Assembly: GCA_021299455.1 (NCBI GenBank)
Contig: JAJTGQ010000101.1
Location: 1 to 47,136 of the forward strand
Source: Flammeovirgaceae bacterium
GTDB taxonomy: Bacteria > Bacteroidota > Bacteroidia > Cytophagales > Cyclobacteriaceae
Length of the DNA stretch: 47,136 nt
Direction: 5' to 3'
Positions 17,091 to 24,455 of the stretch are shown here, in pieces (the stretch's first letter is position 1; every line of letters starts with the position of its first letter). The notes under the pieces are model-generated. The model saw nothing but the letters and a program-made list of their open reading frames with translations. It was not told the DNA's origin and searched no databases. Position numbers and translations under genes: made by a program.

Positions 17091-19907
17091 ATGAGTAAAA
17101 AGCAAATACCTAACGAAACAACAGACAAAGACGGGAACGTTCATTCGATCGCGATTGATGGCATGTACGAAAATTGGTTTCTAGACTATGCTTCGTATGT
17201 GATTCTGGAGCGTGCCGTTCCACGAATTGAAGATGGTTTAAAACCCGTGCAACGGAGAATTGCACACGCCATCAAGGAAATGGACGATGGCCGTTTCAAT
17301 AAAGTGGCAAATGTTATTGGTAGTACCATGCAGTATCATCCCCATGGAGATGCTGCTATTGGTGAGGCGATTGTTAATATTGGACAGAAAGATTTGTTAC
17401 TTGATACACAAGGTAACTGGGGTGACGTTCGCACGGGCGATAGTGCCGCTGCACCTCGCTACATCGAAGCGCGCCTTTCAAAGTTTGCGTTGGACGTAGT
17501 CTACAATCCACAGACAACTGAGTGGCAGCTTTCATATGATGGTAGAAAAAAAGAACCTGTCACACTTCCGGTAAAATTCCCGTTGCTGTTAGCACAGGGA
17601 GTTGAGGGAATTGCAGTAGGCCTCTCGACCAAAATTTTACCACATAATTTTTGCGAGCTGATTAAAGCGTCCATCGATGTGTTGAAAGGGAAGAACCCAA
17701 AAATCTACCCTGATTTTCCTACTGGCGGCATTGGTGATTTCTCGGAATACGAACAGGGTTTCCGTGGAGGAAAAATAAAGGTGAGGGCAAAAATTGAAAT
17801 AGAAGATAAGAAGACGCTGCTGATCAAAGAAATTCCTTTTGGCACCACAACTGCTTCGCTGATGGAGTCTATTGTAAAGGCCAGCGAAAAGGGTAAGATC
17901 AAGGTGAAACAAGTCGTGGATAACACGGCAAAAGACGTAGAAATTTCGGTGTCCTTGCAAGCGGGCATTTCGCCTGAGATTGCTATTGATGCACTCTACG
18001 CATTTACCGATTGCGAAGTTTCTATTTCTCCCAACGCTTGCGTGATTGTAGCCGATAAGCCTCAGTTCATGAAAGTGAACGAGATTTTGAAGTATAACAC
18101 TGAATTGACGGTAAAGCTTCTAAAACAAGAACTGGAGATCCGAAAAGCCGAACTAATGGAGAAGATATTGTTCTCTTCGTTGGAAAAGATTTTCATTGAA
18201 AAAAGAATTTATAGAAATATTGAAGATGTCGAAACTTTTGAAGAGGTAATTACAACTGTTGACAAAGGACTGAGACCCTATAAAAAACAATTCTATCGGG
18301 AGATTACTCGTGATGACATCTTGCGCTTGCTGGAGATTCGGATCAAACGCATTTCGAAATACGATTCGTTTAAGGCGGATGAATTGATGCGTGATCTGGA
18401 GAAAGAACTGAAGGAGACACTACATCATCTCAAACACTTAACTGACTACGCGATTGCTTATTATCAAAATCTGTTGGATAAGTATGGTAAAGGGCGCGAG
18501 CGAAAAACAGAGATTAAGAGTTTTACCTCGGTTGCAGCTACCGAAGTAATTGCCAACAACCAAAAACTATATGTAAACCGTGAAGATGGTTTTATTGGCT
18601 GGAGCTTGAAAAAGGACGAGTTTATTGCCGATTGTTCTGAATTAGATGATGTGATCGTCATCCGTAGGGATGGCAAAGCGAAAGTGAGCCGTATCAACGA
18701 AAAGGTGTTTATGGGCAAGGACATTTTGCACGTGGGTATTTGGCGCAAAGGTGATGAGCGAATGGTCTACAACCTCGTGTACAGTGACGGCAAGGGCGGA
18801 ATTACATATGCCAAGCGTTTTGCCATGCCTGCGATTACGCGTGACAAAGAGTATAATCTCGACATGGGAAATCCCAATAGCAAGGTGCATTACCTAAGTG
18901 CCAATCCAAATGGGGAAGCGGAAGTGGTTGAAGTGAAATTGACACCGGCAAGTTCGGCACGGAAGAAAATATTTGATTTTGATTTTTCAGAGTTGGAAGT
19001 GAAGGGGAGAGGGGTACGCGGTAATATGATTACTAAGTATCCCGTGCGTAAAGTTGATTTTAAAGAATCGCGAGGTTCGACATTAAGCGGATTGGATTTG
19101 TGGTTTGATGAGGCAAGCGGCCGATTGAATAAAGATAAGCGTGGTAAATATGTTGGGAAATTTGACGGAGATGATCAGATCATTGCTATTACGAAAAGTG
19201 GTGCCTACAAAATTACCAGCTATGAATTGTCGAATCGCTACGAACCAGAAAAAACCATTCTAGTACAGAAGTACAATCCTAAAAAAGTGGTTACAGCTGT
19301 TTATTTGGATGGCGAAAGCAAACAGTATTTTGTTAAACGATTCTTAATCGAGACCAATACATTGGATAAAGAATTTGGTTTTATTTCCGAAGGCATTGGC
19401 TCACGGTTGGATTATGCCAGTACTTCGGATTCGCCAGAGATTGAGATGGACGTGGTGAAGGGAAAAGGGAAGGAGAAAGAGACGGAAGTGGTAAGTCTGG
19501 ATGAGATTGTGGACGTCAAAGGCTGGAAGGCATTGGGAAATCGATTATCCCAATACAAGGTGACTAAGATCAAGTCACTGGAAGATCCCGATGAAACTGG
19601 TTTTGAAGAGGGCGACTCGGATAACGATGTGGCGACTGTTGAAACCTCAAAAAGTTCTCAACCGTCAAAAAAAAAATGGGAAGAACCAGAGGAGGGAGAG
19701 CAAGCAAGCCTCTTCGAGGAAAGTCAGTCCCAAGCAAATCAAAACAAGCCGCTCGTCAACGGCCAGCCCCCAAAGCCAAAGGAAAAAAAGCCAACAGCCG
19801 AGCAAGCAAACCTCTTCGAGGAAGACCAAAGCCAAAAAAAGGAAGTAAAAAAAGATGATGATGAAATGGGATATACCCCTGGACAGACAGTTGAACTAGA
19901 TTTTTAA
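17091..19907 (+). CDS. parC: DNA topoisomerase IV subunit A (ParC)
   Basis: The DNA cleavage subunit of topoisomerase IV. The breakage-reunion core fills about residues 20-480, with the quinolone-region segment HPHGDAAIGEAIV and the catalytic Tyr124 in AAPRYIEARLS. A coiled-coil arm and a C-terminal beta-pinwheel domain follow (about 510-830). At 938 residues it is much longer than enteric ParC (about 750). The last 85 residues are low-complexity and charged and contain two copies of a peptide, EQASLFEE (Gln871) and EQANLFEE (Gln905). An A10 tract at 19667-19676 sits just before this tail. The start MSKKQIPNETTDKDG follows a 71-base gap after parE. The core is certain; what the tail does is open. 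Confidence 0.95.
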   Translation: MSKKQIPNETTDKDGNVHSIAIDGMYENWFLDYASYVILERAVPRIEDGLKPVQRRIAHAIKEMDDGRFNKVANVIGSTMQYHPHGDAAIGEAIVNIGQKDLLLDTQGNWGDVRTGDSAAAPRYIEARLSKFALDVVYNPQTTEWQLSYDGRKKEPVTLPVKFPLLLAQGVEGIAVGLSTKILPHNFCELIKASIDVLKGKNPKIYPDFPTGGIGDFSEYEQGFRGGKIKVRAKIEIEDKKTLLIKEIPFGTTTASLMESIVKASEKGKIKVKQVVDNTAKDVEISVSLQAGISPEIAIDALYAFTDCEVSISPNACVIVADKPQFMKVNEILKYNTELTVKLLKQELEIRKAELMEKILFSSLEKIFIEKRIYRNIEDVETFEEVITTVDKGLRPYKKQFYREITRDDILRLLEIRIKRISKYDSFKADELMRDLEKELKETLHHLKHLTDYAIAYYQNLLDKYGKGRERKTEIKSFTSVAATEVIANNQKLYVNREDGFIGWSLKKDEFIADCSELDDVIVIRRDGKAKVSRINEKVFMGKDILHVGIWRKGDERMVYNLVYSDGKGGITYAKRFAMPAITRDKEYNLDMGNPNSKVHYLSANPNGEAEVVEVKLTPASSARKKIFDFDFSELEVKGRGVRGNMITKYPVRKVDFKESRGSTLSGLDLWFDEASGRLNKDKRGKYVGKFDGDDQIIAITKSGAYKITSYELSNRYEPEKTILVQKYNPKKVVTAVYLDGESKQYFVKRFLIETNTLDKEFGFISEGIGSRLDYASTSDSPEIEMDVVKGKGKEKETEVVSLDEIVDVKGWKALGNRLSQYKVTKIKSLEDPDETGFEEGDSDNDVATVETSKSSQPSKKKWEEPEEGEQASLFEESQSQANQNKPLVNGQPPKPKEKKPTAEQANLFEEDQSQKKEVKKDDDEMGYTPGQTVELDF
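19667..19676 (+). other. A10 homopolymer inside parC
   Basis: Ten adenines encode the end of a Ser codon and three Lys codons. Both other frames stay open for about 57-60 codons after the tract, to 19848 and 19858. One extra or one missing A in the transcript would swap the mostly acidic tail for a strongly basic one. Such tracts are known substrates for RNA polymerase slippage; use here is inference. Confidence 0.6.
19698..19823 (+). repeat. 24-base direct repeat in the parC tail
   Basis: 19698-19721 and 19800-19823 differ at one base and encode EQASLFEE and EQANLFEE, 102 bases apart. The high identity in an otherwise degenerate tail points to a recent duplication or to selection on the peptide. 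Confidence 0.8.
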
Positions 19908-19916
19908 AAGGGTAAA

Positions 19917-20573
19917 ATGAAATTATTGACCACTGTACTTTTTTCAATGTTAGCGATAGCTGCATCCGGCCAAGAGATAACGGTGCAAGGAGATGTGGTC
20001 GATGCATTGACCAAAAAGCACATCAAGTCGACCATTCGTTATAAAAGCTACCCTACTGGCGGGATATCCGGAAGGTCCAGTGACAGCACTTTTTCATTTA
20101 CCATCTTTGGTTCGTCCAAATATCAGGTTACTGCTGACGCGGAAGGGTATATTCCACAAACTATAATTGTTGACCCAAAAGAAGCAGTGAGTAATGTTAT
20201 TGATATGGATATTTCATTGACGTCTACTGGCCGAGCCATTCGATTGGAGCACCTTATTTTTGAAATGGGGAGAGCTGTCATCAACCCTAAGTCTTATACA
20301 AGTTTGGATGAGGTGGTAGCGATGATGAAAGACAATACGAAAGTAGTTATCCAATTGGAAGGTCACACCGATAATATTGGAAATGCGGAAAAGAATATGG
20401 AGTTATCTCGAGATCGTGTGGAGGCCGTAAAGAAGTATTTAACAACGAAAGGAGTTTCAAAAGAAAGGGTAAAGACAAAAGCTTTTGGTGGAACGCAGCC
20501 ACTGTCAACCGAAGGAACTGAACAGGCAAAGGCACACAACAGGCGGGTAGAGATGCGGGTGCTAAAAGACTAA
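19917..20573 (+). CDS. OmpA-family envelope protein
   Basis: A 218-residue exported protein: signal peptide (MKLLTTVLFSMLAIAASGQ), a small beta-sandwich like the carboxypeptidase regulatory domain (ITVQGDVVDALTKKHIKSTI to about residue 95), and a C-terminal OmpA peptidoglycan-binding domain (about 105-218) with LEGHTDNIGNAEKNMELSRD and the arginine-containing NRRVEMRV. This arrangement anchors an outer-membrane or periplasmic protein to the cell wall. It starts 9 bases after the parC stop, so read-through from the topoisomerase operon is likely, though the jobs are unrelated. A hypothetical secreted protein follows 62 bases later. The binding role of the N-terminal domain is unknown. Confidence 0.88.
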   Translation: MKLLTTVLFSMLAIAASGQEITVQGDVVDALTKKHIKSTIRYKSYPTGGISGRSSDSTFSFTIFGSSKYQVTADAEGYIPQTIIVDPKEAVSNVIDMDISLTSTGRAIRLEHLIFEMGRAVINPKSYTSLDEVVAMMKDNTKVVIQLEGHTDNIGNAEKNMELSRDRVEAVKKYLTTKGVSKERVKTKAFGGTQPLSTEGTEQAKAHNRRVEMRVLKD

Positions 20574-20635
20574 CCGTTAACAAATTCTTAAACTGAGAAC
20601 TTCTTTGGTTTTTATTTTTTAAGTATATTTAACAG

Positions 20636-21091
20636 ATGAAAATAGCATTCTTATTTGTTTTTATACTGGCTGCTGGCTTTGCTTGTAGTGCTCAGAAATT
20701 TAAAACAATCGAGTTAAAGCCTATCGTTAAGCAGGGCGGTGCCTATTTGTATGATTCAAAGCGTGTCCATGGTGGCGCTTATGGATTGCAAATTCCGCTT
20801 CAAAGTCTGGACGATAACGAAGTGAATCGATACTACAAATCGTTTCGAACTTGGAAGACTGTTGGAGCAGTCTTTTCGTTGATTCCAGCAGTTTACTTTA
20901 TTTCTATTTCGCGAAGTCAAACTTTTGACCAAAATGAGTTTTGGATTACTTTTGGAGCGTCAATGGCAGGAATTTTAGCTACGGAAATTGTGGCCAACAC
21001 GCGAATCAAAAAAGGTGTAGATCGATACAACTCTCTTGTTATAGGAGTTAGTGGGCAAGTAGTTGGCCCGGCACTTACTTACAGGTTTTAA
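20636..21091 (+). CDS. hypothetical exported/membrane protein
   Basis: A 151-residue protein not recognised as any named family. It begins with a signal peptide (MKIAFLFVFILAAGFACSAQ), which could also be read as a weak lipobox at GFAC. The mature part has two hydrophobic stretches (VGAVFSLIPAVYFISI, about 79-94, and WITFGASMAGILATEIVA, about 103-120), so it may be a small membrane protein exposing the polar N-terminal region (KPIVKQGGAYLYDSKRVHGG). It is convergent with the GH1 gene, separated by only 4 bases. No clear promoter was identified, and it may be transcribed with the OmpA-type gene before it. Confidence 0.72.
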   Translation: MKIAFLFVFILAAGFACSAQKFKTIELKPIVKQGGAYLYDSKRVHGGAYGLQIPLQSLDDNEVNRYYKSFRTWKTVGAVFSLIPAVYFISISRSQTFDQNEFWITFGASMAGILATEIVANTRIKKGVDRYNSLVIGVSGQVVGPALTYRF

Positions 21092-21095
21092 GCCA

Positions 21096-22307
21096 TTAAA
21101 ATTTTATCAACAGTTCTTCGTTGCTTTCAGCCTCTTCAAATATTTTGAAGTGGGCAAGTTTTCTAAAAATTTCAGCGCTTGGTCGCGGGGTCCTTTCTTT
21201 TGTGTCCAGATTACACTCGTAAAGGCCAAATCGCTTGGTGGGTCCCAGATTCCATTCAAAATTGTCCCAGGTACTCCAATGATAATATCCGCGGATGTCC
21301 ACCCCATCTTGCAATGCTTGATGTAAAATCTTGGCGTAGTCACCAATCGATTGTTGTCTAAGTTCATCGGTCTGCTGACAAATCCCATTTTCAGTGATGA
21401 TGATTGGCTTTCGATACTTTTTCCAATATCGATCAATACAAGTCCGCATTCCTTCCGGGTGATACTCCCACATATCGTCATGCACAACACCTAACTTTTT
21501 CATTTTATCAGGCGTTTCCAGATAAGTGATGGGCATGGGGTCATGCGGTATGCGCGCATAATAGCTCATGCCAAAGAAATCTACTTTGGTAAACCGATCG
21601 GGCACCCACTCCATAAACCACCAGTCACTGAGTTTCGAGGTGAACCAACCCAGCGTATTTTCTGCGGAGAAGATGGTTGTGTTGTTTGAAATACCAACGG
21701 GCTGATGCGGGAATTTTTCTTTGATGTAGTCGTACACCAAATCATGAGCCTTGCCCATATTTTTTACAACCGTGGCAGCAAGCACCGGATTTGTTTTAAA
21801 AGGTGGAAAGCCTGCTGTGATCCATCCGAAGCTGGCGTATACATTGGGTTCGTTAAACGTATTCCAGTAACTCACATACTCGCCAAATTGATCAACCACC
21901 TTTTTGGCGAAGTCCACCCAATAGTGAATGTTTGCTTCTTTTTCCCAACCGCCCATTTTAGCAAACCAAACAGGATTCGTAAAGTGATGGAGAACCATCA
22001 TGATCTTAACACCTCGCTGTTGTAGCTCTTCTAACAAACCAAAATAGTGGTGTACGGTTTCTGCATGAAGCCCATCCATCGGCTGACGTTGCAGTTTGCT
22101 CCACATCATGCCCATCCTATAATTGGGGGCAAGCGATGAAATGATTTCAACGTCTTCGCGCCAGCGTGTTTCGTGATCGGTCGTTCGGTCGAGAACAAAA
22201 CCGTCTTTTGACGTCACCCCTTGCCAGTCATGTTCAAAAGCAGTCTCTATCTGCGCGGCTGCAGTGCTGGTACCGAATATGAAGTCTGAGGGAAAGACGT
22301 ATTGCAT
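21096..22307 (-). CDS. short GH1 family glycosidase
   Basis: A retaining beta-glycosidase-like protein of glycoside hydrolase family 1. The general acid/base is Glu153 in NTFNEPN and the nucleophile Glu306 in IIITENG; the Trp-rich YYHWSTWDNFEW at 341-352 lines the sugar site. No signal peptide, so it is cytosolic. At 403 residues it is shorter than most GH1 enzymes (440-480), and the usual R-x-S-W-x-R segment of strand 2 is replaced by YRMGMMWSKLQ, so specificity may be unusual. It is a single gene facing trmH-like 22381, with a -7 box (TATTTTTG, 22331-22324) in front. Substrate is unknown; beta-glucosides, galactosides or fucosides are all possible. Confidence 0.9.
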   Translation of the reverse strand: MQYVFPSDFIFGTSTAAAQIETAFEHDWQGVTSKDGFVLDRTTDHETRWREDVEIISSLAPNYRMGMMWSKLQRQPMDGLHAETVHHYFGLLEELQQRGVKIMMVLHHFTNPVWFAKMGGWEKEANIHYWVDFAKKVVDQFGEYVSYWNTFNEPNVYASFGWITAGFPPFKTNPVLAATVVKNMGKAHDLVYDYIKEKFPHQPVGISNNTTIFSAENTLGWFTSKLSDWWFMEWVPDRFTKVDFFGMSYYARIPHDPMPITYLETPDKMKKLGVVHDDMWEYHPEGMRTCIDRYWKKYRKPIIITENGICQQTDELRQQSIGDYAKILHQALQDGVDIRGYYHWSTWDNFEWNLGPTKRFGLYECNLDTKERTPRPSAEIFRKLAHFKIFEEAESNEELLIKF

Positions 22308-22340
22308 TTTTCTAAATTGCCTTCAAAAATAGGCAATCAA

Positions 22341-22370
22341 TTGATTTTGAATACTTCTTATTTACTTTTG
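22341..22370 (+). promoter_or_regulatory. Bacteroidota promoter of the methyltransferase gene
   Basis: TTG at 22341-22343, exactly 19 bases of spacer and TACTTTTG at 22363-22370. The ATG is at 22381, so the untranslated leader would be only about 5-7 bases. Confidence 0.7.
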
Positions 22371-22380
22371 AACTGATAAA

Positions 22381-23067
22381 ATGGATCAAACCGAGCAGAA
22401 TCAATTAGTCGTTGATCATCTTCTTCAATTCGTAACTGATAGAAGGCGATCGGTAATGGAACATGTGCTAAGCCAACGAACCCGCCACATCACGTTAGTC
22501 TTAGAAGATATCTATCAATCCCAAAATGCCAGCGCAGCCGTAAGAACCTGTGAGTGTTTGGGTATCCAAGACCTTCATGTGATCGAAAAGCAAAGTAGTT
22601 ATTCTGTCAATAAGAAGGTGTTGAAGGGTTCCAATAAGTGGATGACTATTGTGAAGTACAAAGAAAAAAACCAAGATAATACGTTGCTGTGCTATCAACG
22701 ACTACGCGCTGCTGGTTATAAAATTCTGGTTACTGATCCATTACCCGATGGAATTCCAATAAACGAAGTGCCCATCGATCAAAAAATTGCCCTCGTCATG
22801 GGAAATGAGTTAGAAGGGATTTCAGAGATTGCTTTGAAAAATGCGGATCAAAAAGTGAACATTCCCATGTTTGGATTTACGGAGAGCTTTAATATTTCGG
22901 TAAGTGCGGCCATATGTCTCCACACGCTTGTCTCCAAACTCCGCAACTCAAGTGTACAATGGCAACTGGAAAAATCCGAAGTAGAACAACTACGCCTTGA
23001 ATGGCTGCGTAAAATGGTGCGAAGGTCAGATCTTCTGGAGGACGAGTTTCTTCGTTCGATTCGCTAG
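22381..23067 (+). CDS. SpoU/TrmH-family RNA 2'-O-methyltransferase
   Basis: An S-adenosylmethionine-dependent enzyme of the SPOUT fold that methylates a ribose in RNA. The three family motifs are present: motif 1 NASAAVRTCECLGIQDLHVI (residues about 48-67, with the catalytic Arg), motif 2 IALVMGNELEGIS, and motif 3 IPMFGFTESFNISVSAAICL forming the knot. The 228-residue length, the N-terminal helical extension (MDQTEQNQLVVDHLLQFVTD) and the helical C-terminus resemble TrmH, which makes Gm18 in tRNA, rather than the rRNA enzyme RlmB. The SanA-like gene starts 26 bases after its stop. Substrate assignment to tRNA is an inference from this resemblance. Confidence 0.88.
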   Translation: MDQTEQNQLVVDHLLQFVTDRRRSVMEHVLSQRTRHITLVLEDIYQSQNASAAVRTCECLGIQDLHVIEKQSSYSVNKKVLKGSNKWMTIVKYKEKNQDNTLLCYQRLRAAGYKILVTDPLPDGIPINEVPIDQKIALVMGNELEGISEIALKNADQKVNIPMFGFTESFNISVSAAICLHTLVSKLRNSSVQWQLEKSEVEQLRLEWLRKMVRRSDLLEDEFLRSIR

Positions 23068-23093
23068 ATTTGTGCGGCTTTAATACTGTTGGG

Positions 23094-23741
23094 ATGAGAT
23101 ACTTGTGGAAGAGGCTCGTGCGCGCCTTGGTTTGGGTAATACTTTTGCTTTCTGTTTTTGTGGTTGTTTCCAATATTTGGGTGGTCACCAGCACGAAAAG
23201 CAGGATTCTCGATACAGTGAGTGAGCTTCCTGAAAAAAGTGTGGCGTTGGTACTAGGCACCAGCAACAAGCTTGTTGACGGGTCGCCTAATCCTTATTTT
23301 ATAGAGCGAATTCAACTCGCGGCAGATTTGTTTCGGCAGGGTAAGATTTCTCATTTTATTCTAAGTGGTGACAATCGATCTAAATACTACAATGAACCAA
23401 TAGAAATGCGGAAGGCGTTAATCAAACAGGGCGTTCCAGACAGCCTGATAACGCTTGACTTTGCCGGCTTGCGAACGCTTGATTCAATAGTCAGAAGCAA
23501 AGAAATATTTGGACAGAACAAAATCGTGATTGTTACTCAGTCTTTTCATTGCTACCGCGCGTTGTTTATTAGTGAATTTTATGGTATCGATGCAGTGACC
23601 TTGTTGACCTCCAACCCAGACCCACATACGTCCCTTCGGATAAATATCAGAGAATGGTTTGCTCGTGCAAAAGCCGTTGCTGATTTATATATTTTCAATA
23701 CCACTCCCCGTCATTTGGGAAGCCCAGAGCGGCTAAATTAG
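23094..23741 (+). CDS. SanA/YdcF-like DUF218 membrane protein
   Basis: A 215-residue protein of the DUF218 (SanA/ElyC/YdcF) family. The ATG at 23094 is used; the frame is open from a TTG at 23070. One N-terminal membrane helix (about 9-32, LVWVILLLSVFVVVSNIWVV region) anchors a periplasmic domain with the family pattern: VALVLGTSNKLVDGSPNPYF, then ISHFILSGDN, PIEMRKALIKQGVP, SIVRSKEIFG and IVIVTQSFHCYRALFIS. In enterobacteria SanA affects envelope permeability to large antibiotics, and ElyC peptidoglycan synthesis; the reaction is not established. It lies directly downstream of the methyltransferase and is the last gene before the AT-rich patch. Confidence 0.88.
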   Translation: MRYLWKRLVRALVWVILLLSVFVVVSNIWVVTSTKSRILDTVSELPEKSVALVLGTSNKLVDGSPNPYFIERIQLAADLFRQGKISHFILSGDNRSKYYNEPIEMRKALIKQGVPDSLITLDFAGLRTLDSIVRSKEIFGQNKIVIVTQSFHCYRALFISEFYGIDAVTLLTSNPDPHTSLRINIREWFARAKAVADLYIFNTTPRHLGSPERLN

Positions 23742-23804
23742 TCGGGAAACAAAAAAAGGCTAAAATGCCGTTGTTATGGGCAATTCTTGCAACACTACTC
23801 AACA

Positions 23805-24371
23805 ATGAAAGACTACATTGACAAAATAAATCTACACATTGAAAACCTTGACGATGAGACTTTGATTTCTTTAGAAACGATTAGCAAATCAAAGACCTTT
23901 TCAAAGGGTGAATATCTGTTAAAGGCGGGCAGTGTTTGTACTAAAAGTTACTGGATGGAAAGTGGAATTATACGCAAGTTTTACCGTCACCAAGAGCGAG
24001 AAATTACAACTGAGTTCTACTTCAAAGATGACTTAGCCATTTCATTTGACAGTTATACTTTACAAAAACCAAGTCGAGAGGATATTCAAGTGCTCACAGA
24101 CTGCGTAGTGAGGGTAACAGACTTTACAGCTTTTCAAAGCTTGAAAATGAAAAACCGACAATTGCTAGAACTGGATTTTTTATTGACAGAATATTACGCA
24201 TTATGGCTTGAAGAAAAGGTTTTTGAACTTCACACACAGAATGCAACACAACGCTATCAGACCTTATTGAAAAAATCTCCTCATATAATCCAACAAGTTC
24301 AACTGACTCAAATTGCTTCTTATCTTAATATCTCGCTCGAAACCTTGAGCAGAATTAGAGCTAAAATTTGA
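23805..24371 (+). CDS. Crp/Fnr-family regulator
   Basis: A 188-residue transcription factor. Residues about 10-120 form a cyclic-nucleotide-type beta-barrel (LISLETISKSKTFSKGEYLL, SYWMESGIIRKFY), followed by the dimer helix (EYYALWLEEKVFELHTQNAT) and a C-terminal helix-turn-helix (VQLTQIASYLNISLETLSRI). The HTH ends right at the C-terminus, as is usual for the short Bacteroidota members. The residues that bind cAMP in enteric Crp are not evident, so ligand is unknown. The ATG at 23805 gives MKDYIDKINLHIENLDDE; an in-frame TTG at 23787 is less likely. The gene is AT-rich compared with its left neighbours and precedes a deiminase gene in the same orientation by 84 bases. Confidence 0.88.
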   Translation: MKDYIDKINLHIENLDDETLISLETISKSKTFSKGEYLLKAGSVCTKSYWMESGIIRKFYRHQEREITTEFYFKDDLAISFDSYTLQKPSREDIQVLTDCVVRVTDFTAFQSLKMKNRQLLELDFLLTEYYALWLEEKVFELHTQNATQRYQTLLKKSPHIIQQVQLTQIASYLNISLETLSRIRAKI

Positions 24372-24373
24372 TT

Positions 24374-24392
24374 ATTTGACGTTAGGTCAAAT
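24374..24392. promoter_or_regulatory. palindrome, possible Crp/Fnr operator
   Basis: Perfect 7-base arms ATTTGAC/GTCAAAT around GTTAG. The half-site TTGAC resembles the TTGAT half-site of FNR-type operators, though the spacing is one base longer than the FNR norm. It lies 2 bases after the regulator's stop and 63 bases before the deiminase ATG. A short hairpin is the alternative. Confidence 0.4.
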
Positions 24393-24455
24393 GCAGTCTA
24401 AAATCATCAGAATATCTTTGTCCTCATAAATTTAACCATCAAATTTTGAGACAAT

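Noticed and set aside
19591-19858. Two basic plus-strand frames inside the parC tail as separate genes
   Set aside because: They have no start signals of their own and exist because the tail is A/G-rich; kept only as possible slippage products.
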